64,000 nucleotides of DNA from Rhodanobacteraceae bacterium (GCA_004299555.1 SCQU01000017.1:1-64000), one strand, 5' to 3'. Positions 8,975 through 18,535 are shown, counted from the stretch's first letter. Translations and numbers: made by a program. The notes: generated from the letters alone by a model not told the origin.

Positions 8975-10396
8975 TCAGCGAGCCGGAAACCGCAGGATCA
9001 CCGTGGTGCCTGCCCCCGGTGTGCTTTCCAGCCGGACGCTGCCGTGATGCAGATCGACGATGGTCTTGACGATCGACAAGCCCAAACCGGTTCCCTGCCC
9101 GGCATCGCGGTGGCGCGCGGCGTCCACCTGATAGAAGCGATCGAACACGTGCGCGAGATGCCGCGCTTCGATCCCTTCGCCCTCGTCGCGGACCCGCAGT
9201 TCGGTGCTGGCGTCGGGCTGGATGCGCAAGCCGACACGGATCAGGCCGCCGGCGGATGAATGCCGAATCGCATTGGTCAGCAGATTGGCCAGTGCCTGCC
9301 GGAACAGCGCCGGATCGGCGTCGATCCTGGCTGCTCCTTCCAGCTCGATGGCGATACCGCGCCCCGCCGCAGCCGGAGCATGCTGCGCAATTACCCAGGC
9401 GCTCGCTTGCGCAGCGTCGAAGCGCTCACGACGCAAGGCCAGTTCTGCATGTTCGGCACGCGCCATGAACAGCAAGTTCTCGATCAGCACGTTGAGCCGC
9501 CGGCACTCCTCAAGACCCGATTCAATCGCAGCCCGATAGTCCTGCGGACTGCGTGGATTCATCAAGGACACCTCGAATTCACCGCTCAAGTTGCTCAGCG
9601 GCGTGCGCAGCTCGTGCGCCAGATCGGCGGAGAACCGGGACAATCGCGCGAACGCCTCTTCGATCCGGTTCAGCATCGCATTGAACACCTGCACCAGATC
9701 TTCAAGCTCGCTGGGCCACGGCGGGGTGAGTGGAATGCGCCCGGACAAATGTGCGGGAGTGACCGCTCTTGCGGCGCTGCTGATGCGCTTCAGTGGCGCC
9801 AGGCCCCGCGCAGCCACCCAGCGACCGGCGACTAGCAGCAACGGAATCAGCAACAGGAAGGCCAGAGCCATCGCGCGGCGAAAGTCGGATAACAGGGCGT
9901 CATCCCGCGTCACGTCCAGCGCAACCTGCACGCGCAGCGGCTGCGTCGTGCCGGTCGTCGACAACGATAGGGTTGTCAATTCATAGTCGTGATTGCCAGC
10001 CCTCCGACGCTGCATCAGCATCGAAGACGGGCCTGTACCCGTCGCAAGCGGAAACCAGCTCTCCGGCAACTCGCCACCCATGCCCGGTGTCTCACCCAGC
10101 ACCCGCCCGTCAGCGCTGATGACCCGGGCCAGATACTCGCGCAGGCGTGTCCCTGCCGTTTCCTTGGCAATTTCAGCCAGCAGTCCACGCGGATCCCCGC
10201 CTGCATCACTCAGGTCTCTTTGTAGCTCGACGGCTTTTGCCTGCAGAAACCTAACGTGCCCGGCAGCAAAATTGGTCGACAGTCGCCAATAGATCACGCC
10301 CGCGAACAATGCCACGGCAACCAGCGCAATCAGCGTATACAGCAGCGTCAGGCGCGTGCCAATCGAATGCGCCCGCGTCGATGCTTCACTCGGCAT
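8975..10396 (-). CDS. Sensor histidine kinase, CusS/heavy-metal type
   Basis: A 473-residue membrane sensor. The first membrane helix (TLLYTLIALVAVALFAGVIYW) is near residues 18-38, followed by a periplasmic sensing loop. The second helix (RRAMALAFLLLIPLLLVAG) leads into a HAMP domain. The dimerisation and phosphoacceptor site is ADLAHELRTPLSNL, and the ATP lid has NLLTNAIRHS, RDEGEGI and GTGLGLSIV. Start choice lies between ATGs at 10402 and 10396; both lie upstream of the regulator's stop at 10386, giving an overlap of about 10 bases. It probably phosphorylates the adjacent regulator in response to periplasmic metal and so controls the downstream pump genes. Confidence 0.9.
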   Translation of the reverse strand: MPSEASTRAHSIGTRLTLLYTLIALVAVALFAGVIYWRLSTNFAAGHVRFLQAKAVELQRDLSDAGGDPRGLLAEIAKETAGTRLREYLARVISADGRVLGETPGMGGELPESWFPLATGTGPSSMLMQRRRAGNHDYELTTLSLSTTGTTQPLRVQVALDVTRDDALLSDFRRAMALAFLLLIPLLLVAGRWVAARGLAPLKRISSAARAVTPAHLSGRIPLTPPWPSELEDLVQVFNAMLNRIEEAFARLSRFSADLAHELRTPLSNLSGEFEVSLMNPRSPQDYRAAIESGLEECRRLNVLIENLLFMARAEHAELALRRERFDAAQASAWVIAQHAPAAAGRGIAIELEGAARIDADPALFRQALANLLTNAIRHSSAGGLIRVGLRIQPDASTELRVRDEGEGIEARHLAHVFDRFYQVDAARHRDAGQGTGLGLSIVKTIVDLHHGSVRLESTPGAGTTVILRFPAR

Positions 10397-11084
10397 GTGC
10401 ATCCAGCATGTACCCTGCGCCGCGCACGGTATGCAGCAGTGGAGTCGGAAAGGGCGCATCCAGCTTGGCGCGCAAGCGCTTGATCACCACATCCACGACA
10501 TTGGTTTGTGCTTCGAAACACACTCCCCAGATGCTTTCCGCGATCAGCGTGCGCGAGAGCACGCGGCCGTGATGCCGCGTCAACAGCAGCAACAGGGCAT
10601 ATTCCTTCTGGGTGAGCTGCAACCCACGGCCCGCACGTTCAACGCGATGCCGCAATGGATCAACGACCAGGTCGCCGACGCGCATCACACCGGCCTGCGT
10701 TGCCGATCCCGGGAGGCGCGTCAGGTTGCGCAGTCTTGCCAGCAACTCGGCGAAGGCAAACGGCTTGACCAGATAGTCGTTGCCGCCCAGTTCGAAGCCA
10801 CGTACCCGATCCTCGACATGATCGAGCGCGCTGAGAAACAGTACCGGCGTGCGGATGCCCTCCGCGCGCAGTGCCCGCACGATCGCCCAACCGTCGCGCC
10901 CCGGCAGCATCACATCGAGAATCGCCACGTCGAAATCGTGCTCACGCAGCAGTGTCAACGCGCTGTTGCCATCCCCGATGACGTCAACGGAGAATCCCTG
11001 CTCGTGCAGCCCCTGTGCGAGGTAGCGACGGGCCTTGGCTTCGTCTTCGACGACTAGAACACGCATGGCTCCGGACTCCGTCAT
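10386..11084 (-). CDS. OmpR/CusR-type response regulator
   Basis: A 232-residue regulator. The receiver domain has the acidic pair VVEDEAKAR, the phosphorylation site in DVAILDVMLPGRDGW, and the late lysine in YLVKPFAFAELLARL. The C-terminal winged helix (GLQLTQKEYALLLLL, then VVDVVIKRLRAKLD and HTVRGAGYML) is of the OmpR type. It overlaps the upstream propeller gene by four bases (ATGA) and the kinase gene downstream, so the three are translationally linked. An internal ATG at 11066 is another possible start. It likely drives its own operon and the RND genes. Confidence 0.92.
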   Translation of the reverse strand: MTESGAMRVLVVEDEAKARRYLAQGLHEQGFSVDVIGDGNSALTLLREHDFDVAILDVMLPGRDGWAIVRALRAEGIRTPVLFLSALDHVEDRVRGFELGGNDYLVKPFAFAELLARLRNLTRLPGSATQAGVMRVGDLVVDPLRHRVERAGRGLQLTQKEYALLLLLTRHHGRVLSRTLIAESIWGVCFEAQTNVVDVVIKRLRAKLDAPFPTPLLHTVRGAGYMLDAHAE

Positions 11085-12142
11085 CGCGGCTTCGATGATG
11101 TCGGCATTGCAGTGGAAGCGGCTGCGGCACTGCGCGAAACGTCCATGATGCGGAGTACGGCTTTCCCGCGCAAATCCTTGAGCGGAAAGTAGGAATAGTG
11201 CGACATGGGATCGACAGCTACCACATGCGCGTCCGGGCCGAGCATGCCTTCGCCGCTTTCGGTTACCGCACCGTTGTGCGTTTTGAAGACGGAAACAATG
11301 CCCGCTTCGCTGGCGACATAGACCCAGCCAAGCCGGGGATCCATGGCCAGCACGTCGGGATCGCCGCCCACCTCGAAGGTGGCAACGACGCGGCGGCTGA
11401 CGAGATTCAGCACCAGCAACCTGGCGTTGTCCTCGCAGGCGATGAAGGCCAGACGCTGCGCCGGCACGATCTGCAGGCCGTGATTGCCGCGGGCACCTGG
11501 CAAGTCGATCCGGGCGATCACCCGATCAGTGGCCGGGTCGATCTCGGCCAGTTGCCGACGCGTCTGCACGTTGGCAAAGATGTGGCCGGATACGGAGTCG
11601 TACTGGGTGTTGCCGACCTGGCCACCCAGCGGAATGGTCGCCACGCGCGTGTTCGTGCGCACGTCGATCACGGTATCGGTGCCACCCTTTTCGTCCGAAA
11701 CATACAGTTTGTGCACATCAGGCGCATACGCCATGCCGTCCGGATACACCCCGGCCGGGACACGTGCCACCTCCTTGAAGGTGTCTTCGTTGATGGCGAC
11801 GACCTGGTCGGTACCGGTTGCCGTCGCGTAGACAAGTCCGAGCGCCGGAATGACCAGCACACCGTGCACCCGGCTGATGCCCGGAATCCGCGCTACCACG
11901 CGTTGCGTTCGCGTATCGAAGACGATCACCGCACTGTCGCCCAAGTGCGCAATGAACAGCAGGTGTGGCGCCGGATCGAGGCTCGCATAGTCCATCCGCG
12001 TCGTGCCGCCACCGAGTGGTACATCGGCCACCTTGGTCAATGGCAGCACCTGCGCGGCGCGAGGTGCCGCCACGCACACTGCGGACACGCTCAGCAGCGC
12101 CAATAGGCAGACGACACGGCACAGCGAGATCAAGCAGTTCAC
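11081..12142 (-). CDS. YncE-like secreted beta-propeller protein
   Basis: A 353-residue protein when started at the GTG at 12142. I chose this start because a strong GGGGGAGG ribosome site lies six bases before it and the product then begins with a clean signal peptide (VVCLLALLSVSAVCVAAPRA). The mature part is a chain of YVTN-like repeats (LLFIAHLGDSAVIVFD, LVYATATGTDQVVAIN, KLYVSDEKGGTDTVID, LAFIACEDNARLLVLN, WVYVASEAGIVSVF), forming a periplasmic propeller. Its stop overlaps the response regulator start by four bases, so it is the first gene of the metal-response operon. The ligand is unknown; a metal- or redox-sensing role is inference from position. Confidence 0.8.
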   Translation of the reverse strand: MNCLISLCRVVCLLALLSVSAVCVAAPRAAQVLPLTKVADVPLGGGTTRMDYASLDPAPHLLFIAHLGDSAVIVFDTRTQRVVARIPGISRVHGVLVIPALGLVYATATGTDQVVAINEDTFKEVARVPAGVYPDGMAYAPDVHKLYVSDEKGGTDTVIDVRTNTRVATIPLGGQVGNTQYDSVSGHIFANVQTRRQLAEIDPATDRVIARIDLPGARGNHGLQIVPAQRLAFIACEDNARLLVLNLVSRRVVATFEVGGDPDVLAMDPRLGWVYVASEAGIVSVFKTHNGAVTESGEGMLGPDAHVVAVDPMSHYSYFPLKDLRGKAVLRIMDVSRSAAAASTAMPTSSKPR

Positions 12143-12839
12143 GGGGGCCTCCCCCGGGCCGAAAATCAGAGGCTCGGCAGATTGGGAATGTTCGCAGGTG
12201 ATCCGTGGCATGGTCCACCTCAATGAACTGGGTGTTGGATGTAAATCACGGCAGCTACACGGGTTGTTGCATGAGAGCACCTTACGCTGCATGGGCGTTA
12301 TCAAGCCATGGTTAACACCGGTAGGCTGCCCGGTCAGGTGCAAACCGCCCGCTTGCGGGTATGGTGCGTGCTCAAGGCAGCGGATCGTTCACGTCTTATG
12401 CGCCGGGTGGAGTCGCAGTGGAACCGGCGGCAGCACCTGACTGGCGCCCCGGACTTCACGGATACCGGTTCCTGTTCCTTGATCTGGGCGTTGCTTCGCC
12501 GTCGTCGCGCTGATCCTTGTTCGTCTTGGTCTTTGGTGCCGCGACGCTCCGCTCGCCGGGCCCGTCTCGTTGGGGCCGAATGGCGACGCGTGTGGAACTT
12601 CATTGAGGCTCAACGTCCGCACTGATCGCCTCAACGGCGGTATGGCGGACATGGGCCGCGCCGGGAAGCGCACGATCCGCCAAGCGCCCACGAGCACGTC
12701 GGCCACGTATTGGCGTACAACATCCTGGGCTGTTGATTTCCGGTTATAACTGAGCCGGTTTTTTCATCGGAAGCCGAGCCACCGGTTTGTGGCAGGTCAC
12801 CCTTGACGACCAGTGCCGCATGCACTTGCCTGGCCGTGC
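12143..12839. other. Intergenic region upstream of two divergent genes
   Basis: About 700 bases between the leftward propeller operon and the rightward integrase. All open frames here are short and low in coding character. A short CCGG repeat pair followed by TTTTTT near 12743-12766 could be a weak terminator. The region probably holds the promoter for the metal operon and the left edge of the integrase gene's control region. Confidence 0.5.
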
Positions 12840-13976
12840 ATGGCCCGGAGAAATCGCACGAATCGGCACCGCAAAGTTGACCCATCGATCCCGGCCTTCA
12901 TCGATCAGCGCCAGCCTCCCGTCGGCATCTATTGGAACCGGCGGGACCGGTATTGGTACTCGCTGCCCGGCGGCAAATACACTCGTGTGGCTGGTGAGGA
13001 CGCCAGACTATCGGACCTGCATGCCGCCATGGAAACGCTGCACGGCGCCGATCGTGGCACCCTGGACTACATGCTCGGTCGATTCGAGACATCCAAGCAA
13101 TTCGAAGTGCTGGCCGTACGCACGCAGGATGACTACAAGTACTGCCGAAAGGTGCTGCAGGGGTTCAAGACCAAACTCGGCATTCCGTTCGCAGACCTGC
13201 GCCGGGCGAGCATCACGCCACCCACTGTCCAACGGCTGGTCGACAAGATCGCCGAGACGCACCCGAGCAAGGCCAACCACGTCGCCCGTTATTTGTCGGC
13301 TGCCTACCGGTGGGCCGGGTTGCGGGTGGGCGTCGAGAAAAATCCCGCGAAAGGTGTTCAGCAGGCGAGGGAGCGCGGCGCGCATCGAGTGCCGGATGCC
13401 GAGACCATGCGAGCGCTCATTGCGTTCCTGCGTGAGCGCGGTAGCCGGAAGGGGCACACGGAGGGATCCGTATCACCCTATCTCTGGGCGGTCGCGGAGA
13501 TCGCCTACCGCTGTCGCATGCGCGGGATCGAAGTGCGGGAGCTGACCGACGCTGACTGGACCGTCGAGGGCGTCATCGTGCGACGACACAAGGGGAGCCT
13601 CGACAACATCACGCGTTGGTGTCCGGAGCTGCGGGAGGCTTGGGATTGGCTGGCGAACCGCCGCAACAAAATCTGGCAGCGCAAGGTGCTCGCCGTGCCG
13701 CTGACACCGGACAAGCGGACGCTGCTGGTCACGGAATCAGGCCATGCGGTGGGTCGCAGCACGCTCAATACGGCATGGCAGCGTGCGATGCAGCAGGCCC
13801 TCAAGGCCGGCGTGCTCACGGCCGAGACGCGGTTCGGATTGCATGCAACCAAGCATCGCGGGGTGACGGATACGCCTGGCACCCGGCGCGACAAGCAGGA
13901 CGCGGCCGGACACCGCTCACCGACGATGACCGATGTGTACGACCCGGCCGGCAATATGTCAAAAAAGCCGGGTTGA
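12840..13976 (+). CDS. Phage/island-type tyrosine integrase
   Basis: A 378-residue site-specific recombinase. The N-terminus (MARRNRTNRHRK, then GIYWNRRDRYWYSLPGGKY) is the arm-binding domain of xanthomonad phage-type integrases, and a SAM-like core-binding domain follows. The catalytic part shows the first Arg in AYRCRMRGIEVREL, then LHATKHRGVTD, DKQDAAGHRS and a final MTDVYD that carries the nucleophilic Tyr. I start at the ATG at 12840, where the family N-terminus begins; an in-frame ATG at 12813 adds nine residues. It ends 33 bases from the 3' end of a tRNA-Gln gene, the usual place for an integrase of an integrated element. It should integrate and excise the island to its left. Confidence 0.9.
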   Translation: MARRNRTNRHRKVDPSIPAFIDQRQPPVGIYWNRRDRYWYSLPGGKYTRVAGEDARLSDLHAAMETLHGADRGTLDYMLGRFETSKQFEVLAVRTQDDYKYCRKVLQGFKTKLGIPFADLRRASITPPTVQRLVDKIAETHPSKANHVARYLSAAYRWAGLRVGVEKNPAKGVQQARERGAHRVPDAETMRALIAFLRERGSRKGHTEGSVSPYLWAVAEIAYRCRMRGIEVRELTDADWTVEGVIVRRHKGSLDNITRWCPELREAWDWLANRRNKIWQRKVLAVPLTPDKRTLLVTESGHAVGRSTLNTAWQRAMQQALKAGVLTAETRFGLHATKHRGVTDTPGTRRDKQDAAGHRSPTMTDVYDPAGNMSKKPG

Positions 13977-14009
13977 TTTACACGCCGATTTACACGGATC
14001 GGCTGAAAG

Positions 14010-14084
14010 TGGCAGCCCCGGAAGGATTCGAACCTCCGAATGCCTGAGTCAGAGTCAGGTGCCTTACCACTTGGCGACGGGGCT
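14010..14084 (-). tRNA. tRNA-Gln (anticodon CUG)
   Basis: On the minus strand a full cloverleaf can be drawn. The acceptor stem AGCCCCG pairs with CGGGGCT, followed by discriminator G and an encoded CCA. The anticodon stem CCTGA/TCAGG encloses the loop CTCTGAC, giving anticodon CTG. The T arm is GGAGG-TTCGAAT-CCTTC. The 3' end faces the integrase gene, so it is a likely attachment site. I found no second copy of the 3' end in the window, so the other end of the element is probably outside it. Confidence 0.95.
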
Positions 14085-14280
14085 GTATTTCCTGCTCGAT
14101 CCGATTCTAGAACAAGTCCATTGACATCGCGATCGAGGGCAACGCTGCGCAACTGCCGCACCCGTAGTCGCTGTCGTGAAAAGTCAGGCCGCGAATAGCC
14201 GTTCCGGTCTCCACACCTCGCAGGTCACTACGCGCGCCGGCATTTCCCGGTGGCACAGTGACCGGAGAGGATCGCAAAAA

Positions 14281-14676
14281 TTAGCGCTTGGAGAACTGGG
14301 TGGCACGGCGTGCCTTGTGCAGGCCCACCTTCTTGCGCTCGACCGCGCGTGCATCGCGCGTCATGAACCCGGCGCGGCGCAACGGCGCCTTCAGGGTTTC
14401 ATCGTATTCGACCAGCGCGCGCGCGATGCCAAGGCGGATCGCACCAGCCTGGCCGGTGATACCGCCGCCTTCAACGCTGACCTTGATGTCGAACTTGTCG
14501 CCCATCTGGGTCAGCTCCAGCGGCTGGCGCACGATCATGCGCGAGGTCTCGCGGCCAAAGAAATCGTCCAGCGACTTGCCGTTGACCTTTATCTGGCCAT
14601 TGCCCTTGCGCAGGAACACGCGTGCGGCGGAAGTCTTGCGGCGGCCGGTGCCGACGTTCTGTTGCAGGGTCGCCAT
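14281..14676 (-). CDS. rpsI: 30S ribosomal protein S9
   Basis: A 131-residue protein of normal length. It has the S9 markers [14 protein letters not shown] near the start, [19 protein letters not shown] in the middle and the basic tail [12 protein letters not shown] that reaches the tRNA P site. It follows rplM by two bases, the standard bacterial rplM-rpsI operon. Ordinary chromosomal gene that fixes this part as core genome. Confidence 0.98.
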   Translation of the reverse strand: MATLQQNVGTGRRKTSAARVFLRKGNGQIKVNGKSLDDFFGRETSRMIVRQPLELTQMGDKFDIKVSVEGGGITGQAGAIRLGIARALVEYDETLKAPLRRAGFMTRDARAVERKKVGLHKARRATQFSKR

Positions 14677-14678
14677 GA

Positions 14679-15107
14679 TCAGATCTCCAACACCTTGGGC
14701 TGTTGTGCGCTGTGCGGGTGCTCGGCGCCGCTGTATACCTTGAGCTTGCGGTACATCGCACGCCCCAGCGGATTCTTCGGCAGCATGCCCTTGACGCCGA
14801 TCTCGATGACGCGCTCGGGATGCGTGGCCAAAAGCTCCTTGAGGCTGGTGGTCTTCAGGTTGCCGACATAGCCGGTCACGCGATGGTACTGCTTGTCATT
14901 GAGCTTGTTGCCGGTCACCGCAACCTTGCCGGCATTGACCACGACGACGTAATCGCCGGCATCCACGTGCGGGGTGAACTCTGGCTTGTGCTTGCCGCGC
15001 AGCCGGCGCGCGATCTCGGAACACAGCCGGCCCAGGGTCTTGCCGCTGGCATCGACGATGAGCCAGTCTCGCTTGACCGTCTCGGCCTTGGCGTTGAACG
15101 TCTTCAT
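14679..15107 (-). CDS. rplM: 50S ribosomal protein L13
   Basis: A 142-residue protein, the usual length. The start [15 protein letters not shown] was chosen over the longer open frame because it matches family N-termini. Other markers are [33 protein letters not shown], and [21 protein letters not shown]. It is the first gene of the rplM-rpsI operon; its promoter lies in the roughly 200 bases before the divergent coq7 gene. Confidence 0.98.
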   Translation of the reverse strand: MKTFNAKAETVKRDWLIVDASGKTLGRLCSEIARRLRGKHKPEFTPHVDAGDYVVVVNAGKVAVTGNKLNDKQYHRVTGYVGNLKTTSLKELLATHPERVIEIGVKGMLPKNPLGRAMYRKLKVYSGAEHPHSAQQPKVLEI

Positions 15108-15304
15108 GGGAACGATCCGTAAAGTAGTTTGATCCGCACGGGCTGCGGAGCCGCGACCTGTACGCCGTGACGGGGTTGACAACAACGAAAGACCGGCAAG
15201 GATACCTGCGCCCTGCCGCCCACGCAAGCACGCGCGCGAACCTGACCGTGCCCTGAGCCGCGCATTTTAGCACCGCGCCGGCCTGAACGCGCGACAATGG
15301 GAGG

Positions 15305-15952
15305 ATGCACGACCATCCACGCCAATTGTCGCGGCTGGACCGGGTTCTGGCCGGACTCCAGCGCGCGCTCGGCACCGTCGCCGGTGCCGCGGTGGCGGCC
15401 CGGCCATCGCCAGGCGCGCCCCACCCGATCCCCGAACTCGACGCCCGCGCGCGCCGCCACACCGCCGGCCTGATGCGCATCAACCACACCGGCGAGGTGT
15501 GCGCACAGGCCCTGTATGACGGTCAGGCCGCGCTGGCGCGCGACCCGGCAACCCGCGCGTACCTTGAAGGCGCGGCCGCGGAAGAAACCGACCACCTGGC
15601 CTGGTGCGCCGAACGCCTGCGTGAACTCGACGACCACGGCAGCCTGTTCAACCCCGTATGGTACGCGGGCAGTTTCGCGATCGGCGTGTTGGCCGCGGCC
15701 GCGGGTGACCGCTGGAGCCTTGGCTTCGTGGTCGAAACCGAACGTCAGGTCGAAGCCCACCTCGGCAACCACCTGCGGCTGCTGCCGGCCAGCGACGCCC
15801 GCTCGCGCGCGATCCTCGCCACGATGCAAGCCGACGAGGCCCGCCACGCCGGCAACGCGCACGCGCGCGGCGGCGCCAGGCTGCCGTTCCCGGTGCCGGC
15901 GCTGATGCGCAGCGCGGCGGCGCTGATGAAGGTTGTCGCGTACCGGGTGTAG
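15305..15952 (+). CDS. coq7: Coq7-type ubiquinone hydroxylase (demethoxyubiquinone monooxygenase)
   Basis: A 215-residue membrane-associated di-iron enzyme that adds the last hydroxyl group in ubiquinone biosynthesis. The di-iron ligands are visible in the paired helices: [24 protein letters not shown], and later [11 protein letters not shown] with DEARHAGNA. Length and order of the motifs are normal. It is divergent from rplM. In xanthomonads, which lack UbiF, a Coq7 protein does this step; that is known of the family and fits here. Confidence 0.93.
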   Translation: MHDHPRQLSRLDRVLAGLQRALGTVAGAAVAARPSPGAPHPIPELDARARRHTAGLMRINHTGEVCAQALYDGQAALARDPATRAYLEGAAAEETDHLAWCAERLRELDDHGSLFNPVWYAGSFAIGVLAAAAGDRWSLGFVVETERQVEAHLGNHLRLLPASDARSRAILATMQADEARHAGNAHARGGARLPFPVPALMRSAAALMKVVAYRV

Positions 15953-16063
15953 GCCGCGCGCCGCGTTGCAAGACACGCGCGGCGCGCAATGTGCCACGGG
16001 CGATGGCGGATCGAGCGCCGCCGGCGTGCAGGCTGCCGGACGCAGCAACCCTGCGCCCGCCGG

Positions 16064-16849
16064 TCACATCAGGTTGCGGCCGTGGAACAACTCCTCGATC
16101 TCGCGCTTCAGCAGCGCCTCGATCTTCTGCCGTTCCTTGAACGAGAAATCATCCGGATGCGCCTCGAACAGATAGGTGTCGAGGTCAAAGTCCCGCACAT
16201 GCATCTTGGTATGGAACATGTTTTCCTGGTACACGTTGACGTCATACATCTGGTACTTCTGCCGGATGTGGCGCGCCAGGTAGTCCTGCACCGAGTTGAT
16301 CTTGTGGTCGATGTAATGCTTCTTGCCGTGGATGTCGCGGGTAAACCCGCGCACCCGGTAATCCATGATGACGATGTCGGACTCGAAGCTGTCGATCAGG
16401 TAGTTCAACGCCTTCAGCGGCGAGATCACGCCACAGGTTGAGACGTCGATGTCGACGCGGAAGGTGGCGATGCCGTTGTGCGGATGGGTCTCGGGGTAGG
16501 TGTGTACGGTGATGTGCGACTTGTCCATGTGCGCGACCACCGCATCGGAAATCACGTCCTTGCCGAGCTTGTCGACGAGCGGATGCTCGGAAATCAGCAT
16601 CGTCACCGACGCGCCCTCCGGATCGTAATCCTGGCGCGCGATGTTGAGGATGTTGGCGCCGATGATGTCGGCGACGTCGGTGAGGATCTGCGTCAGGCGA
16701 TCGGCGTCATAGGCCTCGTCGATGTAGTCGATGTAGCGCTCGCGTTGACCCTTGTTGACCGCATAGCAAAGGTCATAGATGTTGAAGCTGAGCGTTTTGG
16801 TGAGATTGTTGAATCCCTGCAGTTTCAAGCGGGGCAACGCCTTGACCAC
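16064..16849 (-). CDS. speD: S-adenosylmethionine decarboxylase proenzyme (SpeD)
   Basis: A 261-residue proenzyme that self-cleaves to a pyruvoyl enzyme and supplies decarboxylated SAM for spermidine. The processing site is visible in [14 protein letters not shown], where the serine gives the pyruvoyl group, with the catalytic Cys in [18 protein letters not shown] use the GTG at 16849, preceded by a GAGG ribosome site, because family members begin at this point ([14 protein letters not shown]). An open frame continues to 16909 but is not conserved in type. It is divergent from clp, sharing about 200 bases of control region. Confidence 0.94.
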   Translation of the reverse strand: MVKALPRLKLQGFNNLTKTLSFNIYDLCYAVNKGQRERYIDYIDEAYDADRLTQILTDVADIIGANILNIARQDYDPEGASVTMLISEHPLVDKLGKDVISDAVVAHMDKSHITVHTYPETHPHNGIATFRVDIDVSTCGVISPLKALNYLIDSFESDIVIMDYRVRGFTRDIHGKKHYIDHKINSVQDYLARHIRQKYQMYDVNVYQENMFHTKMHVRDFDLDTYLFEAHPDDFSFKERQKIEALLKREIEELFHGRNLM

Positions 16850-17050
16850 GGCAGCATCCTCGGAACCGGTGGAAACGGGGAGTAACGCGCGGAACCGGAA
16901 ATCCAACACGCGTGGCAGCTATCGAAAGCGCGAAGTATGCGCGAAAACGGCAGCGCCTGCACCCCCGCTGGAGCGTCCCGTGCATGTGAAGTTCAGGGCG
17001 CAGGGATGCTAAACTTTCACATTCTGGCGCCACGCGATAAAGAAAGCCCA

Positions 17051-17746
17051 ATGTCGGAACTGCGCTACCTCCTGCAGCAGGTGTACGAACGCTCCCAGGC
17101 CCCGGCAATGCTGGCGCCCGACCCTGCCGCCATGCAGCGCCTGCTCGAACAGTGCCACCGCCGCCGTTATCCGGGCAAGACCGTGATCCTGCGACCGGGT
17201 GATCCCGCCACCACGCTCTTTTACGTGATCGACGGTTCGGTCACGGTATGCAGCGAAGACGAACAGGGCCGTGAGCTGATCCTGGCCTACATCAACCGCG
17301 GCGAGTTCATCGGCGAAATGGGTCTGTTCGTCGAACAGGCGCAACGCGAGGTGCTGATCCGCACCCGCAGTGCGTGCGAGCTGGCTGAAATCGCCTACGA
17401 GAAACTGTTCCAGCTGCTGGCCGGCCCGCTGCGCGATGACTGTCCGCGCATCCTGTTCGCGATCGGCCTGCAGCTCACCCACCGGCTGCTGCGCACCTCG
17501 CGCCAGGTCAGCCGCATGGCGTTCCTGGACGTTACCAACCGTATCGCCCGCACGCTGCTGGACCTGTGCGAGGAGCCCGACGCCATGAGCCACCCCGAGG
17601 GCACCCAGATCCGCATCTCGCGGCAGGAGCTCTCGCGCATCGTCGGCTGCTCGCGCGAAATGGCCGGCCGCGTGCTGAAACAGCTTGAGGACAACGGCGG
17701 GATCGGCGTGAAGGGCAAGACCATCGTGGTGCGCGGCACGAGATAG
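17051..17746 (+). CDS. clp: Clp, CRP-like global regulator of the xanthomonad type
   Basis: A 231-residue DNA-binding regulator. The cyclic-nucleotide fold has FYVIDGSVTV, then GEFIGEMGLFVE and AQREVLIRTRSACELAEIAY. In the last part the Arg-Ser pair of E. coli CRP is Arg-Glu. In Xanthomonas Clp the equivalent Glu is tied to c-di-GMP rather than cAMP response, so I infer the same here. The DNA-binding part is RISRQELSRIVGCSREMAGRVLKQLE, very close to CRP. The start at 17051 fits the family; the longer open frame does not. It is divergent from speD, as in other xanthomonads. Targets are likely virulence, motility or extracellular enzyme genes elsewhere. Confidence 0.93.
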   Translation: MSELRYLLQQVYERSQAPAMLAPDPAAMQRLLEQCHRRRYPGKTVILRPGDPATTLFYVIDGSVTVCSEDEQGRELILAYINRGEFIGEMGLFVEQAQREVLIRTRSACELAEIAYEKLFQLLAGPLRDDCPRILFAIGLQLTHRLLRTSRQVSRMAFLDVTNRIARTLLDLCEEPDAMSHPEGTQIRISRQELSRIVGCSREMAGRVLKQLEDNGGIGVKGKTIVVRGTR

Positions 17747-17857
17747 CCGCGCGCGCCCGCGACCGCCGCGTCCATCGGCGCCTTAGTGCCTTGATGGTTG
17801 GGGGTGGCGCCGGGCAGCGTCAGGCTGCTGCGCTCAACGCGCCGCGGCCTCCGCGAT

Positions 17858-18535
17858 TCACCGCCACTCTACCCGCGTCACGCTGCGGCCAAGCGCCTTC
17901 TCGACCTGCTTGCAGAGCTTGGGTGACCCATTGACCAGTACCGCTTCCGTAGCCACCGCCAGCAGCGGCACGTCCTGAAGCGAGTCGGTGTAGGCCACCT
18001 GCCAGCCCTCGACCCCATACGCGGCCAGCGCTTCGAGCTTCGCCCGGCCAACGTTGTGCCAGCCACTGCGCATGCCGAGGCGCCCCGCCGTGAGGTGTGA
18101 GGCGACGATTTCGACCGGACTCACCCCGAGCCCCTCCAGCACGCCGCGGGCCAGGGTCTCTTCGCACCCGGTCACCACCACCACGCGGTCGCCAGCCGCA
18201 AGGTACCGCCGCAGCGTCGCGATGCCTTCCCGGTAAAACTGGTGCGGACGATGGACCAATGCGGCGGCGAACCCCTCCGCCAATGCCCGGTAGCGCGCGC
18301 GCCCCACGCCCAACAAACCGATGTGCACCAGGGCGCGCAGGCACCGGCGGCGCGAGACCAGCAACAGCACCAGCAGCCACGGACTTGCCAGCAACACCAG
18401 CGCCTTGCGCCACCCGCCGTGCGCGTAGCGGTCGCGCATGAACAGGCCGAAGGTGTCACCGCGCACCAGGACGCCATCGAAGTCGAACACCACCACGCGC
18501 GGCCTGGCGGACCGGGTTGCAGCCTGCATGCTCAC
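17858..18535 (-). CDS. HAD-IB family phosphatase (SerB-like)
   Basis: A 225-residue HAD hydrolase. The nucleophile motif VVVFDFDGVLVRGDTF is at residues 14-29, the second motif is VVVVTGCEE, and the late acidic motif is YTDSLQDVPLL. Between them lies a long basic hydrophobic cap with LVLLASPWLLVLLLV, which may associate with the membrane. Its ATG overlaps the end of trpC by four bases, so it is translated as the last gene of the trp cluster. The substrate is not known; family relatives act on phosphoserine or phospholipid precursors. Confidence 0.85.
   Translation of the reverse strand: MSMQAATRSARPRVVVFDFDGVLVRGDTFGLFMRDRYAHGGWRKALVLLASPWLLVLLLVSRRRCLRALVHIGLLGVGRARYRALAEGFAAALVHRPHQFYREGIATLRRYLAAGDRVVVVTGCEETLARGVLEGLGVSPVEIVASHLTAGRLGMRSGWHNVGRAKLEALAAYGVEGWQVAYTDSLQDVPLLAVATEAVLVNGSPKLCKQVEKALGRSVTRVEWR

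Noticed and set aside
12743-12766. Strong terminator before the integrase
   Set aside because: Only a four-base CCGG pair with a U-run; the stem is too weak for a firm call.
1-14000. Second att copy (repeat of tRNA-Gln 3' end) left of the integrase
   Set aside because: No stretch like GGCAGCCCCGGAAGG was found between 1 and 14000 by eye; the far end is probably outside the window.
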